In this document: in pieces, positions 27,407 to 36,037 of the stretch
How the letters are laid out: every line of letters begins with the position of its first letter
Position numbering within the stretch: the first letter of the stretch is position 1
Assembly: GCA_903898715.1 (NCBI GenBank)
Contig: CAIUGL010000184.1
Coordinates: 1 to 64,000 of the forward strand
Origin: an uncultured Cytophagaceae bacterium
GTDB taxonomy: Bacteria; Bacteroidota; Bacteroidia; Cytophagales; Spirosomataceae
Direction of reading: 5' to 3'
Length of the DNA stretch: 64,000 nt
Translations under genes and position numbers: made by a program
Notes under the pieces: model-generated
The model's database searches: none
What the model saw: only the letters and a program-made list of their open reading frames with translations
Told to the model about the DNA's origin: nothing

Positions 27407-28777
27407 ATGAAAGATATGAAATTGAGAAGTTTAGTGTTGGGTTTTGGGATGTTGCTTTTGGCGCAGGTTTCTTTTGCGCAAGAGGCTACGGAGAAGGGCC
27501 CGGTTTTGGATAAGATTATTGCCAAAGTAGACAACTATTACATTTTGCGTTCTGAAGTGGAGCAGCAATATCAACAGTATCAATCCAGCGGTCAGCCGAA
27601 TACACCGAATCGCTGCCAAATTTTGGAAGGATTGGTTGTTAATAAATTGATGTTGGCTAAAGCTGAGATTGACTCTGTGATTGTGGATGATAAGCGAATT
27701 GATGCGGAGATGAATTCACGGATGGAGCAAATGGAACAACAATATGGAACCGCAAAGAATATTGTGGAAGCGTTTGGTAAGCCCATTGTGACCTTGAAAG
27801 AAGATTTACGGACCTCATTGAAAGAGCAATTGACAGCGCGTAAGATGCAGGAGAAAATCACGGATGATGCGCGTATAACGCCGAAAGAGGTGGAGAAATT
27901 CTTTAAGCGTATCCCAACGGACTCGTTGCCTTATTTACCTTCGGAAGTTGAGATTGGCCATATCGTTCGATTAGCACAACCCAATAAATTTCAAAAGGAT
28001 GAATTGGTGAGTAAGTTATTGGATTATAAGAGGCGAGTTGAGAAAGGTGAGTCCTTTGAGGAGTTGGCTAAATTGTACTCGGAAGATTTAGGAAGTGGTA
28101 AGCGTGGTGGGGATTTAGGATTTTCTAAGCGTGGTCAAATGGTGGCTCCTTTTGAGGCCGCTGCCTTGAAGCTCAAGCCAAATCAATTGTCGGATGTGGT
28201 AGAAAGTGAGTTTGGCTTTCACTTAATTCAGTTATTAGCGGTTCGTGGGCAAGAATACCAAGCGCGTCATATATTATTGCGTCCAGATTATCAGAAATTG
28301 GACGTCACAGAACCTACGCGTTATTTAGATAGTATGCGTGTTTTGATTCAACGTGATTCAATTTCATTTGATAAAGCTGCCCGTAATGTATCCGAGGATA
28401 AGTTGACACAAGACGCAGGTGGTCTCCTCATCGACATGGCGTCACGTTCAACGCGTATGCCGTTTGATGGTACGATGGAGCCTGGTTTATATTTCTCGAT
28501 TGATTCCATGACGGTGGGTACTGTTTCCAAGCCAATTCCTTACCGTACAGAAGATGGCCGCAGTGCGATGCGAATCCTATATTTTAAGGCGAAATATCCT
28601 CCCCATTTTGCGAATTTAAACGATGATTATCAGAAAATTTCAGGCATTGCTTTGACGCAAAAGAAGAATGATATGATCGAAAAATGGTTCGTGAAAGCCA
28701 AGGACGATGTCTTTATCTTCATTGATGATGAGTATAAAGACTGTAAGGTGCTGGAAGGGAGTGTTATAGAACGTTGA
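27407..28777 (+). CDS. surA: SurA-like peptidylprolyl isomerase
   Basis: Periplasmic chaperone/isomerase of 456 residues for outer-membrane proteins. A signal peptide ends near VSFAQ; the SurA N-domain begins VLDKIIAKVDNYYILRSEVEQQ and continues through NRCQILEGLVVNKLMLAKAE. Two parvulin domains follow (about 180-280, with GSGKRGGDLGFSKRGQM and FGFHLIQLL, and about 285-385, more divergent, YQARHILLRP). The C-terminus ends with a short amphipathic region, as in SurA. It is the second gene after the parvulin-OmpA fusion. Its TGA stop is already part of the first heptamer of a downstream repeat array. Confidence 0.9.
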   Translation: MKDMKLRSLVLGFGMLLLAQVSFAQEATEKGPVLDKIIAKVDNYYILRSEVEQQYQQYQSSGQPNTPNRCQILEGLVVNKLMLAKAEIDSVIVDDKRIDAEMNSRMEQMEQQYGTAKNIVEAFGKPIVTLKEDLRTSLKEQLTARKMQEKITDDARITPKEVEKFFKRIPTDSLPYLPSEVEIGHIVRLAQPNKFQKDELVSKLLDYKRRVEKGESFEELAKLYSEDLGSGKRGGDLGFSKRGQMVAPFEAAALKLKPNQLSDVVESEFGFHLIQLLAVRGQEYQARHILLRPDYQKLDVTEPTRYLDSMRVLIQRDSISFDKAARNVSEDKLTQDAGGLLIDMASRSTRMPFDGTMEPGLYFSIDSMTVGTVSKPIPYRTEDGRSAMRILYFKAKYPPHFANLNDDYQKISGIALTQKKNDMIEKWFVKAKDDVFIFIDDEYKDCKVLEGSVIER

Positions 28778-28811
28778 CACTAGACGTTGGACATTAGACT
28801 TTAGACTTTAG
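28772..28811 (+). repeat. Heptamer array (GTTRGAC family) 3' of surA
   Basis: Units CGTTGAC, ACTAGAC, GTTGGAC, ATTAGAC, TTTAGAC follow each other from inside the surA stop codon to the terminator. It has the same unit and the same orientation to transcription as the arrays at guaA, pepT and thyA. Confidence 0.85.
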
Positions 28812-28838
28812 AGACGCGATACTTCGCGTCTTTTTTTT
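28812..28838 (+). terminator. Intrinsic terminator of surA
   Basis: Perfect 8-bp stem AGACGCGA / TCGCGTCT, loop TACT, then eight T. The stem is identical to the guaA terminator; only the loop differs. Confidence 0.88.
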
Positions 28839-28844
28839 GTAAAT

Positions 28845-28870
28845 AGAAAAGAAGCGAAGTATCGCGTCTC
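28845..28870 (-). terminator. Inverted near-copy of the terminator, serving thyA
   Basis: Read on the minus strand: AGACGCGA, TACT, TCGCTTCT, then TTTCTATTT. It is the surA hairpin copied in opposite orientation with one stem mismatch and a less regular T-run. Confidence 0.7.
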
Positions 28871-28882
28871 TACCATATTTTC

Positions 28883-28932
28883 AACGTCCAACGTCCAACG
28901 TCTAACGTCCAACGTCCAGCGTCCAACGTCTA
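28883..28932 (-). repeat. Heptamer array (GTCCAAC on + strand) 3' of thyA
   Basis: About seven units: GTCCAAC, GTCCAAC, GTCTAAC, GTCCAAC, GTCCAGC, GTCCAAC, GTCTAAA, preceded by a partial unit. The thyA stop (CTA on the + strand, 28930-28932) is in the last unit. With 28772-28870 it completes a palindrome of about 160 bases. Confidence 0.88.
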
Positions 28933-29724
28933 AACAGCTACCGGAGCTTTAATCGCCGGATGTGGATCATAGCCTTCAAGGGTGAAGTCTTCAAATACGA
29001 AATCAAGAATATCTTTTTTCGCTGGGTTAAGGTGCATCGTTGGTAATGGGCGCGGGCTGCGGCTCAATTGAATTTCAACTTGCTCCATGTGATTGCTGTA
29101 TAAATGCGTGTCGCCGCCGGTCCATACAAAATCGCCTAATCCTAAGTCGCATACTTGCGCCACCATCATCGTTAAGAGTGCATACGAGGCGATATTGAAT
29201 GGAACTCCTAGAAATACATCCGCTGATCTTTGGTATAGCTGACACGATAATTTGCCATCCGCCACATAGAATTGAAAAAATGCATGGCAAGGCATTAAAG
29301 CCATTTTGGGTAATTCAGCCACATTCCATGCGCTGACGATGATGCGTCGAGAATCTGGATTTGTTTTGAGCGTATGAATCACTTCTTTGATTTGGTCAAT
29401 TACCTGACCATCAGCACCTTCCCACGAGCGCCATTGCTTACCATATACGGGACCTAAATCACCGTTTTCATCTGCCCACTCATCCCAAATACGCACACTG
29501 TGTTCTTTCAAGTAAGCAATATTTGTTTCCCCTCTTAAGAACCAAAGTAATTCGTGAATGATGGATTTTAAATGGGTCTTTTTGGTCGTTACGAGCGGAA
29601 ACCCCTCAGCCAAATTAAATCGCATCTGGTAGCCGAAAACACTGGTTGTCCCAGTTCCTGTTCGATCCGATTTAAAGGTTCCGTTTTGTTTGATATGGGT
29701 TAATAAATCTAAATATGCTTGCAT
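28930..29724 (-). CDS. thyA: Thymidylate synthase
   Basis: Methylates dUMP to dTMP with methylenetetrahydrofolate. It has 264 residues, the E. coli ThyA length, with the catalytic Cys in [12 protein letters not shown] (about 146), [20 protein letters not shown] for dUMP binding, and the C-terminal folate-closing PAIKAPVAV. It is the last gene of the minus-strand trio PhoD-like, OsmC, thyA with 1-base gaps. A second protein-coding partner such as dihydrofolate reductase is not adjacent. The stop codon lies inside a heptamer repeat. Confidence 0.97.
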   Translation of the reverse strand: MQAYLDLLTHIKQNGTFKSDRTGTGTTSVFGYQMRFNLAEGFPLVTTKKTHLKSIIHELLWFLRGETNIAYLKEHSVRIWDEWADENGDLGPVYGKQWRSWEGADGQVIDQIKEVIHTLKTNPDSRRIIVSAWNVAELPKMALMPCHAFFQFYVADGKLSCQLYQRSADVFLGVPFNIASYALLTMMVAQVCDLGLGDFVWTGGDTHLYSNHMEQVEIQLSRSPRPLPTMHLNPAKKDILDFVFEDFTLEGYDPHPAIKAPVAV

Positions 29725-29725
29725 T

Positions 29726-30163
29726 TTAGGCTTCGAATTTAACTTCGTTTAAAAGTAAAGTATGGGTGATTGTTGCGCTTGGGGCCAACTGCGCCGTTGC
29801 GGAGCAGTATTTATCCATGGACATTTGAATAGCTCTTAGCGCTTTATTTCCATCAATGTCACCCTTTAATTCAAATTGAATATTGATTTTTCGGAATGGC
29901 ATCATCTCTGTTCCTTCGATTTTCTCCCGGTCACCTTGTACTCGAATTTGGAAATCTTCGATTACTTGACGTTGCTTTTTTAAGATCAGAATGACATCGA
30001 TGGCGGTGCAACCACCTAGACCCATCAATAGTAGTTCCATGGGACGAGCACCTGCATTATGTCCACCTATTCCCTCAGCTGCATCGATGTGAACCGAAAC
30101 GGGTGAGGAGCCTGTGGCCTCAAAGTGAAAATCCTGGTCTAGTCGGCTTAATAGTACTTCCAT
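29726..30163 (-). CDS. OsmC family protein
   Basis: A 145-residue protein of the OsmC/Ohr superfamily. It has [27 protein letters not shown] (about 37-63), containing the first conserved Cys in GGCTA, and KYCSATAQL near residue 120 with the second. Family members reduce organic or fatty-acid hydroperoxides using two cysteines, here probably via lipoyl or bacillithiol systems (inference). It sits between the PhoD-like gene and thyA with single-base gaps. The subgroup cannot be told from sequence alone. Confidence 0.88.
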   Translation of the reverse strand: MEVLLSRLDQDFHFEATGSSPVSVHIDAAEGIGGHNAGARPMELLLMGLGGCTAIDVILILKKQRQVIEDFQIRVQGDREKIEGTEMMPFRKINIQFELKGDIDGNKALRAIQMSMDKYCSATAQLAPSATITHTLLLNEVKFEA

Positions 30164-30164
30164 A

Positions 30165-31469
30165 TTATTTTAGTTCACTGGATTTTAGTGCTTTTGTCCA
30201 TATAACATCCCCTTTGATATTATGTATGGTGATTTTCAAAACACGATCTTTTACTGGACCTGAAACTTCAATTTTAGAAAATGCCCGTTCGGTTACGAGC
30301 GTACCTTCCACCAATGTTTCATTATAATCTTGTTTTACTGCATCTGCCTTTCCCGCTGTCATAGGTGAAACAGTTAAATCATACAGGGGATACGTGCCTT
30401 CACGGGTTAACTTATTCAAGTCAGAAATGTGGCGATCGCCTGTTAAAAATAGTACACCAGGGATATTTCGATTCTTCAATTCTTTTAATAAATGATTACG
30501 CTCTCCCTCATAATTAGCCATGTTTTCGAACAATTTAGCAGGGCTTACCACCTGACCACCATTGACAATCACTTTAAAACTTGCTTTTGAGCCACTTAAC
30601 GCGTCCAACAACCAAGTCATTTGCTTTTCGCCCCAGTAAGCTTTTTGTGGATCTGCAATTTCATTTGGTGCACGGAACCAGCGATCATCCATCATAAAGA
30701 ATTCAACGTCTGCCCACTGAAATTTCCCTGTGATACCTTCGTTGGGGAAGATGAAATTAGGGTTACCCCAGTACATCTTAAACATTTCCAAAGACGTATG
30801 TTTTAATGGAAATGAGCGATCAGAATCATTTGGACCATAGTCGTGGTCATCCCAAATCGCATAATGATGTACATTCGCTAATAAGGGTTGAAGTGATTTG
30901 GCACCGCGTGTATGGTCGTTGCGGTGAATCATACCGGTACGGGTATAATCGGGTTCACGGTAGTAGAAATTATCTCCGCCCCACAACATGAAATCGGGTT
31001 TCTGCGCGTGCATCGCGGCATAAACTTCATCAGCCCCACCGTACGGTCGGCCTGGACGATCAGTCCCTTCTTCATTCACATAATTACAGGTTCCGAAAAT
31101 AAAGGAGAATGCCGGAGGATCTTTGCGGTATTGCCAAAGTTCCTGCGTTTGGAATTCGAGCGGATAATCAAAGGACATTTTTTTGTTATTTACCCACACT
31201 TCGTAGGCATATTTTTTACCCATCGTAACTTCATCGGCGATGATGCGCGCAATGTAGGCTGTCGCTTTTTCAGTTCGTACTGGATCTGTTTTGTAGATTT
31301 TTTTATCGCCTATTTCATGGTATTGAATATGTACGGAAGCGGCTTGTTGGGTCTGAACCCAAATAAGCACCTCTTTCATGTCAGCGTACCCTAGCATGGG
31401 ACCACTTTTGATTTGCGCAGCAAGCAAGACTGGCGCAAGAAGGAATAAGGCGATAAATATGCTTTTCAT
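30165..31469 (-). CDS. PhoD-like metallophosphatase
   Basis: A 434-residue exported phosphoesterase. A signal peptide ends near PVLLAAQ. An N-terminal fibronectin-like segment precedes the PhoD domain, with FIFGTCNYVNEEG, LWGGDNFYYREPDY, IWDDHDYGPNDSD and FLTGDRHISDL carrying the metal ligands. PhoD enzymes hydrolyse phosphodiesters and monoesters, often under phosphate limitation and often with Ca/Fe. No Pho-box was looked for with confidence. It leads the operon with OsmC and thyA, which suggests no shared function. The substrate is unknown. Confidence 0.88.
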   Translation of the reverse strand: MKSIFIALFLLAPVLLAAQIKSGPMLGYADMKEVLIWVQTQQAASVHIQYHEIGDKKIYKTDPVRTEKATAYIARIIADEVTMGKKYAYEVWVNNKKMSFDYPLEFQTQELWQYRKDPPAFSFIFGTCNYVNEEGTDRPGRPYGGADEVYAAMHAQKPDFMLWGGDNFYYREPDYTRTGMIHRNDHTRGAKSLQPLLANVHHYAIWDDHDYGPNDSDRSFPLKHTSLEMFKMYWGNPNFIFPNEGITGKFQWADVEFFMMDDRWFRAPNEIADPQKAYWGEKQMTWLLDALSGSKASFKVIVNGGQVVSPAKLFENMANYEGERNHLLKELKNRNIPGVLFLTGDRHISDLNKLTREGTYPLYDLTVSPMTAGKADAVKQDYNETLVEGTLVTERAFSKIEVSGPVKDRVLKITIHNIKGDVIWTKALKSSELK

Positions 31470-31483
31470 GTGTGTTAGATTAG

Positions 31484-31491
31484 TATCTTTG
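31484..31491 (+). promoter_or_regulatory. Candidate -7 box (TATCTTTG) of lysA
   Basis: Full TAnnTTTG match 17 bases before the lysA ATG, in the short divergent gap between the PhoD-like gene and lysA. A -33 box is not clear. Confidence 0.5.
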
Positions 31492-31508
31492 TGGCTTAAA
31501 TTTTCCCT

Positions 31509-32744
31509 ATGGCTTATTATTCAATTCAGAACATTGCGTTAACCGATTTGGCCAAAGAATTTGGTACTCCACTTTACGTCTACGATGCCGACAAAATTAG
31601 GGAAAAAATCTCGGTTTTAAGAGCTGCTTTTGAGGGAATTGATTTGACTATAAAATACGCGGTTAAGGCGAATACGAATTTGTCTATTTTGCGTTTAATG
31701 CGTGCAAATGGTGTGGATATGGATGTGGTTTCGCCACAGGAATTGGAGATGGGATTGATCGCTGGGTATGCTGGGAAAGATATTACATTTACGCCTTCTG
31801 GAGTACATTTTTCTGAGATTGAATATGCGGTTTCTCAAGGTGCATTAGTGAATTTGGATAATTTGGCGGTTTTAGAAAAGTTTGGTGCGACCTATGGTTC
31901 GACCCAACCTTGTTTAATTCGCATTAAGCCACATGTTTTTGGTGGGGGAAATGAGAAGATTATGACGGCTCATCCTGAGTCTAAATTTGGTATTTCAATT
32001 CATCAAAAAGCGGAGATTTTAGCGATAGTTGACAAATATCAGATGCAGGTAATTGGGTTGCACCAACATACCGGATCGGATATTAAGGATGGCAAGACGT
32101 TTGAGCAGGCTGCTTCGGCGCTTTTTGATTTTGCGTATGATTTCAAGGACTTACAAATAATCGATTTAGGTGGCGGCTTCAAAGTCCCGTATTCACCAGA
32201 AGATCCAGGTGTAAACATGCAGGAAGTAGGCCTCATCATGAGCAACGCTTTTCGAGCATTCTGCCAAAAATACGGTCGGCAATTACGCCTTTGGGTAGAA
32301 CCAGGCAAGTTTTTGGTCAGTGAGTCAGGCACGTTTTTAGCGGAGACCAATGTGATCAAACGTGATCCTGTGAAAACATTTGTTGGCATTAATACCGGAC
32401 TAAATCACTTGATTCGTCCGATGATGTACGGATCATATCACTATATTTTCAATGCGTCAAACCAAGATACTTCGAATCAAGAATCGTATCGAGTAACGGG
32501 TTATATCTGTGAAACGGATACCTTCTCATTTGATTTTAAAGGCAAGCAAGACGAACGTCTGTTAAATGAAGTGAAAGAAGGGGATATCATTGCCATGGCT
32601 AACGCGGGCGCGTATGGTTTTACCATGGCTTCGCATTATAATTCACGCTTTTTGCCTGCCGAAGTAATGGTAGATGGCGGTGTTGCTCGCGTCATTCGGA
32701 AGCGAGAAACGATGGAAGATTTGTTGAGAAATCAAGAGATTTAA
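31509..32744 (+). CDS. lysA: Diaminopimelate decarboxylase
   Basis: PLP enzyme of 411 residues that makes lysine from meso-diaminopimelate. The alanine-racemase-fold barrel has the PLP lysine in KYAVKANTNLSILRLM (about 47), the HQHTGSD segment (about 182), GGGFKVPY (about 220) and EPGKFLVSESG; the second domain holds CETDTF near 340 (substrate-binding Cys from the other subunit) and ANAGAYGFTMASHYN. It is monocistronic by position, diverging from the PhoD-like operon and followed by a heptamer array. Confidence 0.95.
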   Translation: MAYYSIQNIALTDLAKEFGTPLYVYDADKIREKISVLRAAFEGIDLTIKYAVKANTNLSILRLMRANGVDMDVVSPQELEMGLIAGYAGKDITFTPSGVHFSEIEYAVSQGALVNLDNLAVLEKFGATYGSTQPCLIRIKPHVFGGGNEKIMTAHPESKFGISIHQKAEILAIVDKYQMQVIGLHQHTGSDIKDGKTFEQAASALFDFAYDFKDLQIIDLGGGFKVPYSPEDPGVNMQEVGLIMSNAFRAFCQKYGRQLRLWVEPGKFLVSESGTFLAETNVIKRDPVKTFVGINTGLNHLIRPMMYGSYHYIFNASNQDTSNQESYRVTGYICETDTFSFDFKGKQDERLLNEVKEGDIIAMANAGAYGFTMASHYNSRFLPAEVMVDGGVARVIRKRETMEDLLRNQEI

Positions 32745-32746
32745 AA

Positions 32747-32795
32747 TAGACATTAGACGTTAGACGTTTGACTTTGTAGTCTGACGCCAAGCGTT
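32747..32795 (+). repeat. Heptamer array (GTTRGAC family) 3' of lysA
   Basis: Units ATTAGAC, GTTAGAC, GTTTGAC, then degenerate TTTGTAG, TCTGACG and CCAAGCG, beginning 4 bases after the lysA stop. Here the opposite (minus-strand) gene has no matching arm; its 3' side carries palindromic elements instead. Confidence 0.75.
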
Positions 32796-32804
32796 TAATT
32801 ATTA

Positions 32805-33020
32805 ACCTCAGAATATTGTTTGAGGAATCGACGCATTTCATGCGTCTCAAGCCTTGGCAAACCAGGGAGGTTTGCCAAAGCGACTAGATTATCATCATGA
32901 CTATTTGATAACCTCAGACTTTAGCCTGAGGAATTGAAGGTTTGCCAAAGCGCCTAGATTATCATCATGACTATTTGATAACCTCAGACTTTAGTCTGAG
33001 GAATTGAAGGTTTGCCAAAG
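32805..33020. repeat. Composite palindromic repeat region with tandem 70-bp duplication
   Basis: This fills most of the 291-base gap between lysA and the AraC-type gene; I see no ORF in it. It begins with a CCTCA/TGAGG hairpin (about 32805-32825), then GACGCAT/ATGCGTC (32830-32846) and TTGGCAAACC/GGTTTGCCAA (32854-32878). A 70-base unit follows twice in tandem (32871-32940 and 32941-33010, two differences) and then a 10-base third start (33011-33020). Each unit holds TTATCA/TGATAA and a CCTCAGAC/GTCTGAGG hairpin. Related elements lie at 34290-34426. Confidence 0.88.
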
Positions 33021-33035
33021 AAATAAGTGGACTCG

Positions 33036-34229
33036 CTAGGCTTTCCCCATTGACTTAATATACGCCGACGGCGTAATTCCCAATTGGTCTTTAAACGCAT
33101 CGATGAATTTTGATCTAGAGGCAAAGCCAACATTCGCTGCGATGGCTTCTAAAGTTATTTTTTTTGACTCTCCAGAATTTATCAATTCTATGGCATAGTC
33201 TATCCGTATTTTCTTACGCCATTGACTAAATGAAGAATCTAATTCAACATTAAAATAATGGGAGAGTGTTCTTTCAGATATTTTCAGATCAAATGCCAAT
33301 TGTGCGAGGGAGAAATCACGTTTGGTGAAAGCAAGCGTTTGAATATAGGTGTTTAACTCCTCCTCAATGGCTAAGTCGGCCTCAATCTTCTTTCTTTTTT
33401 TCGGCAGATTTGATTTGAATTCACGAAGAATACTTCCATTTCCCTGTTCGGGTATGAATGAAACGTTTCCGTAAAGAATCTTTGGAAACAAGAACAAGAA
33501 TAGGTTTTGCAGAAAAAAACCTCCTCCAGCAACGCTTAGGTAGAGATTCTTTGAGGTGAAGATTTTGGTGTAAGTTTCACTTTCAAAATCAAAATAGATG
33601 CCTACCACGTGGAGAATATGCAGGACACTATTGCCTGAAATGACAAATTGAATCGTGCACAACAAATAAATCCAACGCTTTAAAATGGAGTGATTGGTAG
33701 ACAATTTTCCAAATCTTGCGATTGTTTTATTTGTGTGTCGTGTAAAGTAAATCATTGAAAATAGGCAATAGCTGATGAGGTGTATTGACCTAGCAATCAA
33801 GATAAATTCAAAGGAAACAAAGTTGAAATCGAGCGAGTATTTTTGCGTTACATTAATGATGTGGTGGGCAATTCTCGATTTTTCTTCAAAAGGCAATGTG
33901 GTGAAAGGAAGGCAGTTAATGACTATAAATGCTGCGGGAAGCAGATGAAGGAAGTCGGCCTTTTCAAGTTTTTGTTTAGCGGTAACCAAGGTTTTAACGT
34001 AATAAAACAAAAATGGCCCAAGCAAAAAAGATAGTGGCAGCCAGTTGACAAAACATATACCTTCCCAGAATGGATCTACGGTGTAATGTAGTCCGTAATA
34101 GACTAAGACAATCAGATTGCAGCACAAAAAGAAAAGCGCCAAAAATCCATTTGATCTATTTAATGAACTTAAGTAATAGATAAGTATAAATGATGTAAAT
34201 ATTCCGAACAAGGGGAAAACAAGACCCAT
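33036..34229 (-). CDS. Membrane-anchored AraC-family transcriptional regulator
   Basis: A 397-residue protein with about seven hydrophobic helices (residues 5-255) and a C-terminal AraC-type double helix-turn-helix (about 295-395): FSLAQLAFDLKISERTLSHYFN and ITLEAIAANVGFASRSKFIDAFKDQLGITPSAYI. The cytoplasmic DNA-binding domain is tethered to a membrane sensor, a design common in Bacteroidota. It is flanked on both sides by palindromic repeat elements and has no co-directional partner close by, so its target genes are not evident. A leader-side element upstream of 34229 was not recognised. Confidence 0.87.
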   Translation of the reverse strand: MGLVFPLFGIFTSFILIYYLSSLNRSNGFLALFFLCCNLIVLVYYGLHYTVDPFWEGICFVNWLPLSFLLGPFLFYYVKTLVTAKQKLEKADFLHLLPAAFIVINCLPFTTLPFEEKSRIAHHIINVTQKYSLDFNFVSFEFILIARSIHLISYCLFSMIYFTRHTNKTIARFGKLSTNHSILKRWIYLLCTIQFVISGNSVLHILHVVGIYFDFESETYTKIFTSKNLYLSVAGGGFFLQNLFLFLFPKILYGNVSFIPEQGNGSILREFKSNLPKKRKKIEADLAIEEELNTYIQTLAFTKRDFSLAQLAFDLKISERTLSHYFNVELDSSFSQWRKKIRIDYAIELINSGESKKITLEAIAANVGFASRSKFIDAFKDQLGITPSAYIKSMGKA

Positions 34230-34289
34230 AAACTAAGCACTTTATTAATTATGGGCCAAGTTAGGCAAAATTTGGGCTATGTAGATTTT

Positions 34290-34426
34290 AATCGGCGTGA
34301 AAAACGCCTCAAGCCTTGGCAAACCTTGAAGGTTTGCCAAAGCGGCTGGGTTCTAATGAAGTCTAAGGAATCGGCGTGAAAAACGCCTCAAGCCTTGGCA
34401 ATCCTTGAAGGTTTGCCAAGGCGGCT
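34290..34426. repeat. Two palindromic elements (58 bp each, period 79) related to 32826-32885
   Basis: Copies at 34290-34347 and 34369-34426 share AATCGGCGTGAAAAACGCC, then TCAAGCCTTGGCAA(A/T)CC, TTGAA loop, GGTTTGCCAA. Each has two hairpins: GGCGT/ACGCC and TTGGCAAACC/GGTTTGCCAA (one mismatch in copy 2). The copy at 32826-32885 has the same second hairpin but a different, still palindromic, first hairpin. The intervening 34348-34368 is unique. Confidence 0.88.
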
Positions 34427-34462
34427 AACGTCCAGCGACTAACGTCCAACGTCCAGCGTCTA
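34424..34462 (-). repeat. Heptamer array 3' of the ATP-grasp gene
   Basis: Units GCTAACG, TCCAGCG, ACTAACG, TCCAACG, TCCAGCG, TCTAAT run from the palindromic element into the TAG stop of the minus-strand ATP-grasp gene (CTA at 34460-34462). Only one arm is present, as expected if arrays belong to one upstream gene each. Confidence 0.82.
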
Positions 34463-35890
34463 ATACAACACCCACGTATCTTTCGACCCACCACCCTGAG
34501 AGGAGTTAACCACCAACGAATCCTTTCGCAACGCCACGCGCGTTAATCCGCCCGGCATTACCTTGACTCCATCGCCATACAAGATGTAAGGCCGCAAATC
34601 TACGTGCCGACCTTCTGCATGATCATCAATTAAACAGGGAACCCTTGATAGGGAGATGGTGGGCTGCGCGATGTAATTACGCGGATTCTTCACGATAAAC
34701 TCCTTGAATTTTTCTTGTTCTTCTTTGGTCGATTTGGGACCTATCAACATCCCATAGCCTCCTGCTTCATTGGCTTCTTTGACAACCAACTTTTCAATAT
34801 TGGCCAATACATATTCCAAATCCTCCGGCTCACTGCAAATGTAGGTTTTGACATTTTTAATGATGGGTTCCTCATTTAAATAGTATTTGATGATCCGAGG
34901 AACATACGCGTAAATCACCTTGTCATCCGCAACACCTGTTCCGGGGGCATTGGCAATCGCTACTTTTCCATTTTTATACACGTCAAAAATTCCTGGAATA
35001 CCGATCATCGAATCGGGATTAAATGCCAAAGGATCTAAAAACGTATCATCGATCCGACGGTAAATCACATCCACAATTTTAAATCCTTTCGTTGTGCGCA
35101 TTTTAACATAGCCCTCATGAACCACTAAATCACGCGCATCCACTAACTCAACACCCATTTGTTGGGCCAAATACGAATGCTCAAAATAAGCTGAATTATA
35201 AATTCCAGGCGTCAAAACCACCACCGTTGGCTCCGGTCGATCACTGATAAATCGCAGCATTTCAAGTAATTTATGCGGATAATCCGATATCGGTCGAATC
35301 TGTGTTTTGGCTACAACCTCCGGAAATGTTTGCTTCAATAACTCCCGATTTTCCATCATGTAAGACACGCCAGAAGGACAACGTAAATTGTCCTCCAAAA
35401 TCATGTATTCGCCATCCGCACCTCGGATTAAATCAGTGCCCGTAATATGTATGTAAATGTTTTTGGCAGGTTTTATGCCTATGCATGGCCTAAGGAAGTC
35501 TTTAGATGACTCAATAACCTCCCGGGGAATGATCCCGTCTTGGATGATTTTTTGATCCGAATAAATATCATTCAAAAATAAATTCAGTGCCGTGATGCGC
35601 TGAATTAATCCTTTCTCAATTTTCTCCCATTCATGCGCTTCCACAATACGTGGAATAATATCCACAGGCATAATGCGCTCGGTTCCCTCGTTTTCAGAAT
35701 ACACATTAAAGGTAATTCCCATCGCCATCAATGCCCGCTCAGCAGATTGCTGGCGTCTCGTAAATTCCTCTTTGGTTAATTTCTCAACGCGATCCTTAAA
35801 GTGGGAATAACCTGCGCGGACTTGACCCTCTGGAGTGAACATTTCATCGAAAAATCCCTCCGCATCGTAGTTGTTAAATGAAAAATTCAT
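34460..35890 (-). CDS. Circularly permuted type 2 ATP-grasp protein (DUF404/DUF407)
   Basis: A 476-residue protein of the circularly permuted ATP-grasp group. Landmarks are EDNLRCPSGVSYMMENREL (about 182-200), VVVLTPGIYNSAYFEH (about 222-238), YRRIDDTFLDPL, ANAPGTGVADDK and the closing PGGLTRVALRKDSLVVNSSQGGG with KDTWVL. In most genomes the gene stands next to an alpha-E domain protein and a transglutaminase-like gene; neither is nearby here. The family is thought to form an amide or peptide-like bond, but no reaction is settled. The stop lies in a heptamer array; the upstream gap (35891-36037) is AT-rich. Confidence 0.88.
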   Translation of the reverse strand: MNFSFNNYDAEGFFDEMFTPEGQVRAGYSHFKDRVEKLTKEEFTRRQQSAERALMAMGITFNVYSENEGTERIMPVDIIPRIVEAHEWEKIEKGLIQRITALNLFLNDIYSDQKIIQDGIIPREVIESSKDFLRPCIGIKPAKNIYIHITGTDLIRGADGEYMILEDNLRCPSGVSYMMENRELLKQTFPEVVAKTQIRPISDYPHKLLEMLRFISDRPEPTVVVLTPGIYNSAYFEHSYLAQQMGVELVDARDLVVHEGYVKMRTTKGFKIVDVIYRRIDDTFLDPLAFNPDSMIGIPGIFDVYKNGKVAIANAPGTGVADDKVIYAYVPRIIKYYLNEEPIIKNVKTYICSEPEDLEYVLANIEKLVVKEANEAGGYGMLIGPKSTKEEQEKFKEFIVKNPRNYIAQPTISLSRVPCLIDDHAEGRHVDLRPYILYGDGVKVMPGGLTRVALRKDSLVVNSSQGGGSKDTWVLY

Positions 35891-36037
35891 AGGCCGATAA
35901 ACGTGTAAATGCTTGATAATGAAATAATTTAAAACTTAATTTTTGGTTATCAGAATCTAATTTCAGAATTATTTAATTTTTGCTAAAAATATACTTTTTA
36001 ATAGTAGAAATTTACCATTTTCGACGGATTTTGATTG

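Noticed and set aside
30912-31394. 160-residue plus-strand frame opposite the PhoD-like gene
   Set aside because: Shadow of a gene with clear metal-binding motifs; no recognisable protein features.
32871-33020. Tandem 70-base repeat as a short CRISPR array
   Set aside because: The copies are contiguous with no unique spacers, and no cas gene is near.
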